DNA of 64,000 bases from Chamaecyparis obtusa (GCA_027943335.1 BSBK01000968.1:62001-126000); one strand, 5' to 3'; numbered from the stretch's first letter, positions 22,969-33,900 are shown. Program-made: numbers and translations. The notes: generated by a model not told the origin, from the sequence alone.

Positions 22969-24584
22969 AAGCGTAGCTCAAGAGGGAAGCTAACCTAGCA
23001 CAGCTATGAAAGCAGAAAATGGGTCCCGGCAACAAGGCCTGATCAGGTACCCAGTACAAGAAAATAAACTAGATGAAGGAAATAAAGCCTCCAATCTAGG
23101 GAATGTCCCAAAGAAAGGAACAAGAAAGAGCATGAAGCATCTCCGAAGCATGAAGCTGCAAACACTGTCAGAAGAAACTGCTGGAACCCCCACTGAAGTG
23201 CATGACCAGGTAGAGAAGACAAAGTCTGAAGAGCTGATCAATCAAAGAGGTGACCTCCAAAATAGGAATGAATGAGTGTCTATATAGTAGATGAACCATC
23301 TCACCGAAATGCATAGGTGCCTAGCCACTGCATCCGCCTAGTACATAGGAACAAAAACTGAATACGTAGATCACTCAACCGAACCAAGGAAGCAATAGAG
23401 CCAACAGGTGAACCCCTCCATAATGCTGAACGGGGTGACAGGAACACTGAAATGCAATGCCAGAAACATCTGCAAGAAGAAGAAACAGGAACACCTATGT
23501 GCAAAAGAAGGTACAAGCACAGGATAAAGGGCGGTGTCATAGACACAGTCTACATGGGCTAATGTCATGGAAGGTACGCTCACTTGACAAGAGTGGATGC
23601 ACCTATAGTGGCAAATGCATCAGAATCCCCCCATGGCACTTTATAACTGAGTGCGAGTACAAACAAACACAAGGAGTACAAGATCCCAGATATGCAAAAG
23701 TAGGCACTTTATCTCAGTGCGTTTACAAAAAAAAGAATGCAACAGAAAAGAAGCATACAATGCTCAAAAGACAGAAAGAAGAGTGAGCTATGAACTCAGA
23801 AGAAGAGATCCCCGGACCTGTAGAACCAAGCACTCCACCAGAGGGCATAAACTGCATAACTCAGAGGAGTGAAAACCTGGAGTAGAATCTGGAAAAATAA
23901 CCTCTGCCACTGAATAGCACACTGAACCAGCTTTCCGAAAATACCAAGTTTGCTAAAAACTGAGCCCGGATGTGAGAGATATAGTGTCCGGAATGCAAAA
24001 AGTACCCGTGACTTTGACTGGTAGAAAACCCCTGCAAACAGCAAAATCAAACAACCAAACTGAAAAAAATAGAAAGGTCTCGGAACCAGCTTTCCGTCGA
24101 TATCTCGTTTGGCAAAAAATGCCATCGTATGCTCAAGTTACGGCAAAAACAGTGACAGGTGCTCTGGCAGGCACCTGAAAAAGAAAACCTCTGAATTCAA
24201 CAGCCTGGTGCGAAAAATGGAAGAAGAATCTGGAAAAAATCTCTTCGTATAAAACGACCGTCTCAGAATCATCTTTCCGATGATGTCTCGTTCACCCACT
24301 AACTCCTCCGTATGAGCAAGTTATGCCAAAAAAAGCATCAGGTGCTCCAAGAAGGCAAAAAAGTAGTCCTGCCTTCGAAAGCATGGTACGAAAAACGAGG
24401 CAAAAAACTTGAAAAGAAACCTCCATAATTGCGTTCATCTCGGAAAGAGCTTTCTGATGATATAAAAAACTCCCAAATACGCCTCCAGATGAAGAAGATA
24501 TGGCAAAAAAAGCCCAATTACCCCTAAAAAAGCTTCAAAAAAAAGTTTTAAAGCCCCTGGAGCTGAAAATGCAAAGCCCCTGGG
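22969..24584 (-). other. Non-coding internal part of element I
   Basis: No retroelement protein in any frame; open frames of 68-109 codons on both strands overlap each other and have no family features. Between about 24060 and 24520 three degenerate units recur, each with an 'AGCTTTCCGATGAT' type word followed about 40-50 bp later by 'CGTATG(CT/AG)CAAGTTA(C/T)G(G/C)C' and an A-rich stretch. The sense strand of the element is minus. Confidence 0.55.
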
Positions 24585-24935
24585 CGCATGGCGCGCGCAG
24601 GGGGCTGGAGCTAGAGCTCCCGGTCACCCATGTGACCGCCGCTAGGGCCCGCAGGGCTTAAAACCCCACCGGGCGGCCGGCGGAGCGGTGGGCGGAGCTG
24701 AGCGGGGGCCGTTGGCGGAGCAGAGCGGAGGGCGCGGGGGCGCTGGCGGAGCCGGGGTGGCGGCCGGGCCGGGCGGCGACTGGGCGGGCCGCGGGGCCTG
24801 CAGAACGGAGCGGGGGCGGCGGGGCCGAGGGCGGCGGAGGCTGCAGACTGGCGGAGCTGGGCCAGCGGGCAGCGGGCGGCGGCTCTGTGGTGGCCGCTTG
24901 GCGGTGCGCTGGTGGCCGCCGGGCGGCCGCCCAAA
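24585..24935 (-). other. GC- and CpG-rich block within element I
   Basis: About 350 bp made almost only of G and C on a background near 40% GC. GGCGGAGC or GGCGGC words recur many times. It starts at GGCGCATGGCGCGCGC and ends at GGCGGCCGCCC, just before a run of 22 T (24938-24959). The Ala/Pro/Arg-rich open frames across it (for example 25060-24611 minus) follow from base composition and are not accepted as genes. It may be a structured leader or packaging region; that is inference. Confidence 0.85.
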
Positions 24936-24937
24936 GC

Positions 24938-24959
24938 TTTTTTTTTTTTTTTTTTTTTT
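24938..24959. repeat. Poly-T run (22 T)
   Basis: An uninterrupted run of 22 T between AAAGC and AAATTTTTGAC. On the sense strand of element I it is a poly-A run, just upstream of the GC-rich block. Length is likely variable. Confidence 0.9.
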
Positions 24960-25238
24960 AAATTTTTGACAACCGCCGTCTCGGAGTGCGTGCCAAGGCC
25001 GTACGGCCCTGGTATGCAAAAAAATTTTGCCTCAGATGCCACTGTGTCTAAAATGGACAAGTTTTATATGGATTTAGGGGTTCTTGGGCCTTCCGGACAC
25101 AATGGTGGTGTCCGTTTTTGCCCAAGGTGAGCCAAATTTTGGCTCCCCCCCAGATCCACAAAAAAAACTCCTGAAACCCTTGAAAACCGCTTGCTTCTGA
25201 AACACTTCAACAAAACACGAACAGCGAGCAGCAAGATG

Positions 25239-25250
25239 GCTCTGATACCA
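25239..25250 (-). promoter_or_regulatory. Primer-binding site of element I
   Basis: The minus strand reads TGGTATCAGAGC, complementary to the 3' end of initiator Met tRNA, with no gap to the LTR. Confidence 0.92.
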
Positions 25251-25635
25251 TGTTAGATTAGGTGAAATACTAATCTCCCAAGAACACCTACATGCATAAC
25301 CCTGTCACATGGAAGAAGCAAAGCACAGAAGCAAGAAAAATCATGGAGGCCAAAAAGCCAGAGACATCTTATGGACATGCAAAGAGAAAATTTCTATTAT
25401 GATCCAATAAGTGAATTCTCTAAAAAAGAATGTACAAAGGGTTCAACCATATAGGTGAACAATAAAACCCTAAAGCTATAAAGCAAAAAATAAAGCTAGG
25501 TTGCACATTATAATTAATAAATATATTAATTATAATGCACCTAAAAGATAGCTTAAGTAAATAGAGTAATAAATGACTTAATTAATTAAACCAAAGTGAT
25601 TTAATTAATAAGCATAAAGTATGATTACTCTAACA
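25251..25635 (-). repeat. 5' LTR of element I (right, 385 bp)
   Basis: Same length as the left LTR, one base different by eye. It is followed by GTAAA. Confidence 0.95.
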
Positions 25636-25640
25636 GTAAA

Positions 25641-27030
25641 TAGGCTGACCACCGCTGATGTCTATCATTCTGTAGCTTCCCTTGTGTTTGCAAGAATTGG
25701 AGTTGTTTATGGTCTGTATGTATAATAGTTTCCTTTCCTAGTATATAGTGTTTCCATTGTTTGCAAGTCAAAACAATGGCATACAACTCCTTATCATAGG
25801 TGGGATACCTACGTACTATATTAGAAAAAATTTCACTGTGATAGGCAACAAGATGCCCATTTTGTGTGAGTACCGCACCAAGAGAATAATCTGATGCACC
25901 TATTTCTATCTCAAATGCTTGGTGTAGATCTAGAAGGACCAATACTGGTGCTAAACATAGTCTTTTCTTTAACTCAAATGTTTGTTTCTTTGCCTCTGTC
26001 CACTAAAATTTTTCTTGTGCTCCACCCCTTAGTGATTGATTAAGAGGCCATGATATGTGTGAGAAACCAAACACAATCTGTGATAGAAGTTGGCTAAGCC
26101 CAAGAAGCTACGAAGCTCTATGAAATTTTTAGGGGATGGCCAATCTTGGATTATTTGAATCTTTTCTGAATCAACATGAAGACCCTTAGTGTCAATGATA
26201 TACCCTAAGTATTGAATACTCTGCATACCAAAAGAACACTTCTCAATGTTGGCATAAAGTTTGTTTTTTTGTAGAGTTGAAAGAACTTGTTCAACATGCT
26301 GCAAATGCTCAGACCAAGTTCTGCTAAAGATGAGTATGTCATCCAAATAAACAACTAAAAAAGAATCAATGAATGATCTAAGCACATCATTCATCAATCT
26401 CATAAATGTGGCTGGGGAATTTGTTAGGCCAAAAGGCATGACCAACCATTCAAACAAACCTTCCTTAGATTTAAATGCAATCTTCCACACATCTGCTGGA
26501 TCAATTGGTACTTGGTGGTATCTAGACTTCAAGTCAACTTTTGTAAAGAATTTATCCCCCCTAAGTTGGTCCAACAAATCATCAATCCGAGGGATTGGAT
26601 ATCTATTTTTAACAAATATTTTGTTTAATTCTCTATAATCAATACAAAGCCTCCATGTCCCATCTTTCTTTTTAGCAAGGACAATTGGACTTCCACAAGG
26701 TGAAGCACTTGGATGAATATGTCCTTTTTGAAGCAACTCTTGAATTTGTCTCTTAATCTCATCATTTTCCAAAACTGACCTCCTATATATTGGCTCATGT
26801 GGTAGCGGTGTTCCTGGAATTAAATCAATAGAGTGCTTGACTTGACAGTGTGTTGGTACTCCCACTGGTGGTGTAAACACACTGTGATATTCTTTCAAAA
26901 TTTTATCCATATGATTTTGTTTATTCTCTATTACCTTAGCATGTGTATTAAGAACAACTGACTTTGTTTGTTCAGGGTGAATCATGAGTACAACAAAAGC
27001 TCCAATTTGAGCAATCAAGCATTTACATTA
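25641..27030 (-). pseudogene. Element H reverse transcriptase and RNase H, broken
   Basis: RT would copy element RNA. 27018-26029 holds the RT: 'LIPGTPLPHEPIYRRS', 'GSPIVLAKKKDGTWRLCIDY', 'DLKSRYHQVPIDP', 'MPFGLTNSPATFMRLMND' and the intact active site 'VVYLDDILIFSR'. It ends with 'SFLGLANFYHRL' and then loses frame near 26060. 25942-25641 holds RNase H ('FEIEIGASDYSLGAVLTQ', 'PTYDKELYAIVLTCKQWKHY', 'HTDHKQLQFL'), which breaks off at the element I insertion after 'QRWSAYL'. The catalytic residues of RT look intact; the frameshift and stops between the two parts kill the gene. Confidence 0.92.
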
Positions 27031-27039
27031 TTTAGCACT

Positions 27040-27450
27040 AATTAAAGATGCAGATTGTGTTGGGCATACCTCTGGTATTCGATACCTCTAGACTCATACA
27101 CCCCATGCCTCTGATACATCTATGGCTGCCCTAGCAAGACATCGCATACATCCAATGGTGCTACATCACATATCACTTCATCCTTGAAAGGCTTGATTGA
27201 ATATGGCAAATGACATTATTGATTTATTTCAATATCTTGTCCCTCATTTACCCATCCCATAGATTATGATTGTGGGTGTCTTGTCACTTTTAGATTTAAT
27301 CTTTTGACTGTCTCCCTAGACATCAAATTCTTTTGACTCCCACTGTCAACAATAAAATGTGGAGGCTTTCCATCAACCCACATCTGTGAATGAAAAAGTC
27401 TCTCTTCATCTTCACGAGGCAATACTTTAGTAGTTCTAACTACGGCATAT
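27040..27450 (-). pseudogene. Element H aspartic protease, broken
   Basis: The active-site loop reads 'HFIVDSGSQKNLMS' (DSG present). Further on, 'CDVLLGQP' matches the family's second motif. Stops interrupt the frame near 27260, 27228 and 27130, so it is inactive. It lies between the gag zinc knuckle and RT as expected for gypsy. Confidence 0.8.
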
Positions 27451-28434
27451 GGGTTTGCTTCTATGATGGAATCATTCTCCTCTTTCTCAGAATTATCTAT
27501 TGGTGATGATTCAGGTTTGGCTTCCTCTCCTTTCTGTCATCAAATTTTTAATATTTCGACAATCCTTTGTATTATGGGTTGGGGACTTATGCATCTCACA
27601 CCACATGCCTGTGTCTATCTTTTTAGTAGACCACCATGTGTTCTTGGGTGAATTTTAATGAGGTTCCTTGGTCACCCATTTTCCTGCAAATTTATTGCCA
27701 CCTTCAACCCTTGTCTTGTAGTTTGCAAAGTAGTCCCTCTTCCCTTTTTGCTTGGATTTTTCTTCAATTTTTGTAGCATATTTATAGGTAGTTTCCAATG
27801 TCTCAATATTTAAAAATTCCATCTTTGTTTGAATATACCTGTGAAGTCCACTCCGATATTTCAAAATTTGATGCTTTTCTGAATCATCAATACCGAGTTT
27901 TGCTGAAAGTGAATGGAATGTATTGGTGTAATCTTGCACAGACTGATCCCACTTTTGGTGAAGAAGCTTCCATTCTATGTATTTTTGTTCATATACATCC
28001 TTTGGGAGGTAAGCTTCTTTTATGTATTCCACAAATTCTCCCCATGTGGGCTTCTTATCAAGAGATAGTAAAAAACCATCTTCAACAACTGATTCTTATT
28101 CTTTGTTTGCTACTTTGGTTTCCCATGCTAATTTCACATGGGTTTCAGCTTTGAGGAGAGAAAATGTTATCTTTTCAGCATCTGAGAAATTATTTACAGA
28201 AAAGTACCTATCCAACTTTGATAACCAGTTATCAACAGCTTCAGAATCGACCTTTCCTTAAAAATTTGCGATGTCGAAATTGACCTGCACTTTGAAAGGG
28301 GTATTTCCATGAAATGATGTTTCAGATTCAGAGGGTTTTTGCTTCTGTAGGAGGTGTGAAAATTGACTCATCATCTCCTCTCGTTTCTTATTTAAAGCTT
28401 CCTCGACCAACTTCTTAACATCATCGTCTGACAT
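27451..28434 (-). pseudogene. Element H gag with zinc knuckle, broken
   Basis: The start is taken at 28434 ('MSDDDVKKLVEEALNKKREE'), about 110 bp after the PBS. The gag core follows: 'DRYFSVNNFSDAEKITF', 'LPKDVYEQKYIEWKLLHQKW', 'SVQDYTNTFHSLSAKLG' (28032-27655). A knuckle-like 'WCEMHKSPTHNTKDC' lies near 27610-27570. Stops at about 28259, 28105 and 27655, partly CAA/CAG-to-TAA/TAG type. The product would be the particle protein. Confidence 0.85.
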
Positions 28435-28541
28435 CTTCGAACGTGTGCATCTCAAAGGTGGGTATTTTGACAAATCTTGTGTATCCAATCCTAATCTTTG
28501 GTAGGAAGACCTTGTGTAAATTGGCATAAAGGAGCATTCCC

Positions 28542-28553
28542 GCTCTGATACCA
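28542..28553 (-). promoter_or_regulatory. Primer-binding site of element H
   Basis: The minus strand reads TGGTATCAGAGC (initiator Met tRNA), one base from the LTR end. Confidence 0.92.
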
Positions 28554-28554
28554 C

Positions 28555-29056
28555 TGATTTGATTTATGAAAACCAGATTACAATACGTAGTGTAATACTT
28601 GCAGTATTGTAGATTTCAACATGAAAATTGAGAACAACAAGATTGCAAACCAAAAACTATCTCCATTCTATTCAAAATTGGAGTTTATACAAGTCAGATG
28701 AGTCCCAAGGGTCACACAAATCCCTTGGTATTGAAATGAAGAGTCATCATAATGTTTATTACAATTAAACTATTAAAACTATCAAAATTTATCAAAAAAA
28801 CTAAATATAAAATTTTGGTCCACTTGCAGAAGGCATAACTTTCTCATCTTAGCTCCAAATTATGAACTGTTTGATGCATTGGAAAGGTATTCAAATAATC
28901 TTGAACAAAATTTTAGAAACATTGATAATCTATCATGTTTACAGGCAACATATTTGTCCAGAAATTCACCAAAGACCCTCAAAATTGCAATTTACTAAAA
29001 CATATGAAATTTTAGAAAATTTAGATTTCAGTAATTTCCCAATTTAATCCTGATCA
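28555..29056 (-). repeat. 5' LTR of element H (right, 502 bp)
   Basis: Plus-strand ends TGATTTGATTT... and ...CCTGATCA. It carries a short extra stretch near 28941-28946 (TTTACAGGCAAC region) absent from the left LTR. Confidence 0.9.
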
Positions 29057-29061
29057 GTTGA
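29057..29061. other. Right target-site duplication of element H (GTTGA)
   Basis: Identical to 20476-20480. Confidence 0.9.
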
Positions 29062-29230
29062 GGAGTTTTCTCCTTGTTTAATGTTAAGTGTTCCTACACA
29101 ATCCACTCATAAAATAGTGAAATGCTATGTGGAAGGGATGGTTGATAGTGTTCCTTGAGGGAAGGGGGATTGTGAAAGACTTGTCATCATTGTATTGTGT
29201 ATTTCCAATATGTTTGGATGCAGAGTAGAC
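29062..29230. repeat. Repeat J, right half of the copy split by element H
   Basis: Continues from 20480 and matches 18836-19003: 'GGAGTTTTCTCCTTG', 'GTGGAAGGGATGGTTGATAG', 'TTGTATTGTGTATTTCCAAT'. It leads directly into the 369-bp array. Confidence 0.8.
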
Positions 29231-30704
29231 CAGAAGAATGAAGGATCACTCACTAATTGCATGATAACCCAATTTTGAAGGGTCACTAGTTGAGGGGATA
29301 GTCAAGGTCCGGATGATTGTGCCATTGGAGGACCCTATTTCTTTGTATTAATTTCTATTCAAATTGGATGCATGGATTTTTTGTAAATTATCAGCTGCTA
29401 TGTATCCTGCAATTGCATTCATAAATCTCCATATACTTCTCTAGGGTTGTAAGCCACTTAGGCATCAAAATAGAGAGACTAAATAAAAATCATTCTTTGT
29501 CCTATTTCCTTTTAACAAAGTCTCAACTATCAATGATACAATATACATTTGATGCCCTAAGCTATCCAATATATAAATGGTGCCTAGCTAGAAGCTCACC
29601 AGAAGAATGAAGGATCACTCACTGATTGCATGATAACCAAATTTTGAAGGGTCACTGGTTGAGGGGACAGTCAAGATCTGGATGATTGTGCCATTGGAGG
29701 ACCCTATTTCTTTGTATTAATTTCTATTCAAATTGGATGCATGGATTTCTTGTAAATTATCAACTGCTATGTATCCTACAACTGCATCCGTAAATCTCCA
29801 TATACTTCTCTAGGGTTGTAAGCCACTTAGGGATCAAAATAGAGAGACTAAATAAAAATCATTCTTTGTCCTATTTCCTTTTAGCAAAGTCTCAACTATC
29901 AATGATACAATATACATTTGATGCCCTAAGATATCAAATATATAAATGGTGCCTAGCTAGAAGCTCACCAGGAGAATGAAGGATCACTCATTGATTGCAT
30001 GATAACCCAATTTTGAATGGTCATTGGTTGAGGGGACAATCAAGGTCGAGATGATTGGTCCATTGGAGGACCCTATTTCTTTGTATTAATTTCTATTCAA
30101 ATTGGAGGCATGGATTTCTTGTCAATTATCAGTTGCTATGTATCCTGCAACTGCATCCGTAAATCTCCATATACTTCTCTAGGGTTGTAAGCCACTTAGG
30201 GATCAAAATAGAGAGACTAAATAAAAATCATTCTTTGTCCTATTTCCTTTTAACAAAGTCTCAACTATTAATGATACAATATACATTTGATGCCCTAAGC
30301 TATCAAATAAATAAATGGTGTCTAGCTAGAAGCTCACCAGGAGAATGAAGGATCACTCACTGATTGCATGATAACCTAGTTTTGAAGGGTCACTGGTTGA
30401 GGGGACAGTCAAGGTCTGGATGATTGGGCCATTGGAGGACCCTAGTTCTTTGTTTTAATTTCTATTCAAATTGGAGGCATGGATTTATTGTGAATTATTG
30501 ACTGCTATGTATCCTACAACTGCATCCGTAAATCTACATATTATTCTCTAGGGTTGTAAGCCACTTAGGGATCTTGAAATAGAAAAACTAAATAAAAATC
30601 TTTCTTTGTCGTATTTCCTTTTAACAAAGTATCAACTATTAATGATACAATACATTTGATGCCCTAAGCTATCAATATAAATGGCACCTAGCTAGAAGCT
30701 CACA
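29231..30704. repeat. Tandem array of four 369-bp units
   Basis: Units start with CAG(A/G)AGAATGAAGGATCACT at 29231, 29600, 29969 and 30338, a spacing of exactly 369 bp each time; the fourth ends near 30703. Each unit holds 'TTTTGAAGGGTCACTGGTTG', 'GATGATTG(T/G)GCCATTGGAGG', 'CTCTAGGGTTGTAAGCCACT' and ends 'GCCTAGCTAGAAGCTCACC'. Units differ by single bases and small indels. No coding frame. The fourth is the most diverged. Confidence 0.93.
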
Positions 30705-31333
30705 GGCTATCCATTTGATAACCACAATCAACATTTCAAAAAATGGATATCCTTGAGCACAAGCACCAATAACATCAAATAATGGAGTTAAAGCATGGGC
30801 TAGGGCACGACACCAGTAGAATGCGGTCATTTAAGTGACATCAATATACAATGGCATCATTAAACATATATGCCAATAATATCAACAAATGTGAATCCAA
30901 ACATTTGAATATAGTGAATCGATATCCTTGAGTACAAGCACCAATAACATCAAATAATAGAGATAAAGCACTCGCTACGACATGACACCAGTAGAATGTG
31001 GTCATTTTAGAGAGCAGTCATGATCAAATAAAATGAAATGCATTTGAATATGATGCTAGAGGTGTGAAAGATGAAGAAATCACATACCTTCTCCCGTGCT
31101 CAGCTTTCGCTCCTTTTCTACTGCTCCTTCTCTACCCAATCGAAATAAAAATGATGAGGTCATTTCACTTTTTTTTTTATCTATACCTCAAATCTGTTGG
31201 AATTCCAATGGTCAATTAAACACCCATCAGAATAATGACATCATCGGGGCCTATTACAAAAAAAAACACCAAATTCATAATAAAAAGTTACCTATTGGAA
31301 ACTTCTATCAAAATTTGGCCCCAAATGTAGTAG
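30705..31333. other. Unassigned sequence with a 175-bp-spaced direct repeat
   Basis: A stretch of about 100 bp starting GATATCCTTGAG(C/T)ACAAGC at 30746 recurs at 30921, including 'CACCAATAACATCAAATAAT' and 'GACACCAGTAGAATG'. The remainder up to 31333 has no recognised gene. The boundary at 31334 is where the truncated LTR of element F begins. Confidence 0.55.
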
Positions 31334-32405
31334 TGTCACAGCTCTTCTTAGGCTTCTGCTTAGTTTCATTAGTCAATAAAATCAACCTCTTCCACCATAC
31401 ATCATAACTCACAATTAGGTCATCCTTATACCTCCTTGATCATGTAGATTAATCTTTTTCTCCATAATCTCTTTCATAGATCTTAGGTTTAGGTCAGATT
31501 CATTGAATCCTTCCATCATTTTATTCTCCTCCTTTTCCTTCTAAATAATTCACCAAACTTCTCCTTGAATCCATAAGAAAATGGTTTACCACACATTAAA
31601 TAATCTATATCATTCATTAATAATGTCAACACATTTTACATATTCCAAGAATTTAACTATGTCGGCTAGGATTCTCAATTCCTTCAGAAACTGTAAATTA
31701 CTGACACTGGGTCAATACTATGTTCATCTTCTCGGTCATCTCTAAAACATTTCTTATCGACTAACAATGTCTTCACTCGGTTAATTCTCTAACGCTCAAC
31801 AATTATTGATGCTTAGTCGACAATATATTTTACCAGGCTTATACTGGCACTTGGTCAACACTAGCATCACTCGACTTAAATTGAATTTCTTCTTTTTTTC
31901 TCGGTTAAGCCTATGCTTCAAATCTATTGACTTCTTCACTTAGTGTTTAATATAAACAACACATTACCTTGTCAATGTGCCAACTAATCAAGTACCCATT
32001 GTAGTATCACATATTTCAACCTTTCATTAGGTCCTCTTAGTATCTCCTCTATTCACATCATGTTCATCAATCAAAAGATATGGTACTCTACTAGATAGCA
32101 ATTGTCTTACCCGTTAAGGTTTGACATCAATGATAATATAATAATTTTTTCAATTGTAGTTTCCAACAATATCCCTCTTTGGAATTGATGGAAATACCAT
32201 ATGTTCTACCATACAATCCAAATAGTATGCAATGAAGAAACCTTTATCGACTATCTTTTTGTATTAGATCTTCATTAATATCCTTAGCTTCATTCAGATT
32301 CTCATCCAAGTATCAGCTCCCTCTTGGATAGATATTGTTTTTTCTCTTCAACATTTTAATGAATCTCTTTCTTGTATATCTGTTCTCTCAGGTTTACTCT
32401 TGACA
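31334..32405 (-). repeat. 3' LTR of element F, truncated
   Basis: 31334-31775 matches 56662-57085 (shared 'TCACAGCTCTTCTTAG', 'ATCAACCTCTTCCACCATAC', 'TTAGGTTTAGGTCAGATTCA'). The remainder up to the PPT is LTR by position. Its left end stops at 31334, where the right copy continues another 670 bp to its PBS, so the end of the LTR is missing here. Confidence 0.7.
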
Positions 32406-32416
32406 ACTCCTCTAAA

Positions 32417-32448
32417 TTTCTCCCTCTTTCTGTATTTCTCCCTCTTTG
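32417..32448 (-). other. Polypurine tract region of element F
   Basis: The minus strand has 'GTCAAAGAGGGAGAAATA' and then a second 'AGAAAGAGGGAGAAA'. The first is the GTCAAAGGGGGAG-type PPT wording common before the 3' LTR of plant copia elements. Element G ends with a similar wording at 63981-63999. Confidence 0.75.
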
Positions 32449-32659
32449 ACAAAATTGCCAAAGACATTCATCTTCACCATGTAGATATCTTTATGTCAGT
32501 TCTCTGAATATTATTACTCCCTCTGTCATCTTGCTTATAACTGATCAACATCTATTGCTTTTCTTTGCACAACTCTAGGAAACTCCTAAAGTGTGGCCTC
32601 CTTTGCATCAATTTGTCAAATATTCTGATTAGCACATTTGATGCAATGCTCCTATATGT

Positions 32660-33900
32660 TACTAGGTAGCCTCAGTTAGGGGAATCACCCCTAATTTACC
32701 TCTTAGGTATTCATGAGCATCCTTAGGTAATTATTTTTTGAATATATTTGCTAATTGTTCCTTTGTATTGACATATTCCAATGTCACTTCCTTGTCTTAA
32801 ACTATCTCTCTCAAGTAATGATACTTGCCTTTTCATTGCCATCATGTGAGTCTCTTTAGGATTTGCATAAAATCTTACAACAATACCAACTAGTAGGGAA
32901 ATATTCAGTCTACTATGGACAACATATTGTAAATTTCCAATCATTGACCTATACAAGGTTTGATTCACTTCAGATGTATCATCATTTTTTAATATTTTTT
33001 GTCCAATAGCCATGGGTGTACTTACTAGTCTAGAATATTCCATACCAAAAGTTTTTATTATCTCCTTGACATATTTAGATTGTGTAGTATAGACATCTTT
33101 CTTCATCTAATAAACTTGCCAACTAACAAAGATTTGATCTCACCAACCATAGAAATTTCAAATTCAGTTTGCTAACAATATTCCTTTACCTTTTTCAATC
33201 TTCATAAATAGATTATTATTTTCATTGGTCCTTCCAAGTCCAATCTTTATTTTAAATAGTTGTGCAGTCTCTCATATTATTCTTTGGGGGCTTGTTTCAA
33301 TCCATACAATGCATTATATAGTTTAAAAATGATATTCTTCTTTCTTGGGTCAATAAATCTTGTTGGCTATTCAATGTACACTTCTTCTTCCAATATTCCA
33401 TTTAGAAATACAGATTTTACATCCATTTGATACACTTTTAATCCTTTAAAAGCTGCATATGCAAGTAGAGTTATAACTCATTCCAATCTTGCAACTAGGG
33501 AAAATGTCCCCATAGTCAATGCCTTCTTCCTATGCATATCCCTTCCATACCAATCTAGCTTTGTTCCTAGTGACTTATCCATGTTCATTTAGCTTATTTC
33601 TGAAAAGCCACTTTGTTCTAATAAAATTCTTCTCTTCTGGTCTCAACACTAGTGTCTAGGTTTTATTCTTTTATGTCTTCTCTATTTCTTCTTTCATGGT
33701 TTTTATCCAATCTTCATTCTCTAAAGCATCTTTCACTATTTTAGGTTCAAATTCATGTAGAAAGCATGTTTGATCTTTCAAATTACTTCTTATCATGACT
33801 CCAGATTCTCTATCTCCAATTATTTGTTCTAGCATATGATGTCTTCTCACATACTATGCTAAACTAGGTTCAGATCTCATTTCTTCTTATTTTTTATCTT
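32660..33900 (-). pseudogene. Element F reverse transcriptase and RNase H (copia), broken
   Basis: RT segments on the minus strand: 'DYGDIFSLVARLERV' (about 33520), 'LKVYQMDVKSVFLNG' and 'EEEVYIE' (about 33430-33375), 'KLYNALYGLKQAPKE' (about 33315-33275). Then 'TQSKYVKEIIKTFGMEYSR' and 'TLYRSMIGNLQYVVHSR' (33106-32900). RNase H tail: 'EQLANIFKK.LPKDAHEYLR' (about 32760-32695), split by one stop. The stretch that should hold the YVDD active site (about 33240-33110) is badly decayed. Many stops and at least two frameshifts. Confidence 0.85.

Larger units (their letters stand above)
22575..25635 (-). mobile_element. Element I: young non-autonomous LTR retrotransposon inside element H
   Basis: Two 385-bp LTRs differ at one base by eye (G at about 22614 versus A at about 25290). 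TSD GTAAA. A minus-strand PBS (TGGTATCAGAGC) abuts the right LTR and a PPT (AAGGGGGGG) abuts the left LTR, so the element reads on the minus strand. The 2.29-kb internal part has no gag, protease, RT or integrase. Its PBS fits copia or chromovirus partners, so the helper element is unknown. It has a strikingly GC- and CpG-rich block at 24585-24935. Near-identical LTRs mean a very recent insertion, so the family was mobilised recently despite having no proteins. Confidence 0.93.
20481..29056 (-). mobile_element. Element H: Ty3/gypsy retrotransposon, complete outline, interrupted by element I
   Basis: Two LTRs (490 and 502 bp, about 5% different by eye) with TG...CA ends, a GTTGA TSD, a minus-strand PBS for initiator Met tRNA at 28553-28542 and a PPT at 20989-20971. 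Minus-strand order is gag, zinc knuckle, protease, RT, RNase H, integrase. Without element I (22575-25635) it would be about 5.5 kb. The PBS and the integrase tail type suggest a chromovirus-like gypsy element, but no clear chromodomain is seen. Stops and frameshifts disable it. Confidence 0.92.

Noticed and set aside
23006..24178. Several 68-109-codon frames in the element I interior
   Set aside because: Mutually overlapping on both strands, no family features; the interior is treated as non-coding.
24611..25060. 149-codon Ala/Pro/Arg-rich open frame (and overlapping frames on both strands)
   Set aside because: Open frames arise on both strands from the extreme GC content and lack stops for that reason; one includes a lysine run from the poly-T tract. 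No domain.
25239..25250. tRNA gene at PBS sites
   Set aside because: Only 12-18 bp complementary to tRNA 3' ends; no cloverleaf around any of them.
31096..31407. 103-codon plus-strand frame
   Set aside because: Runs across the F LTR break at 31334, so it is a chance frame made by the junction.
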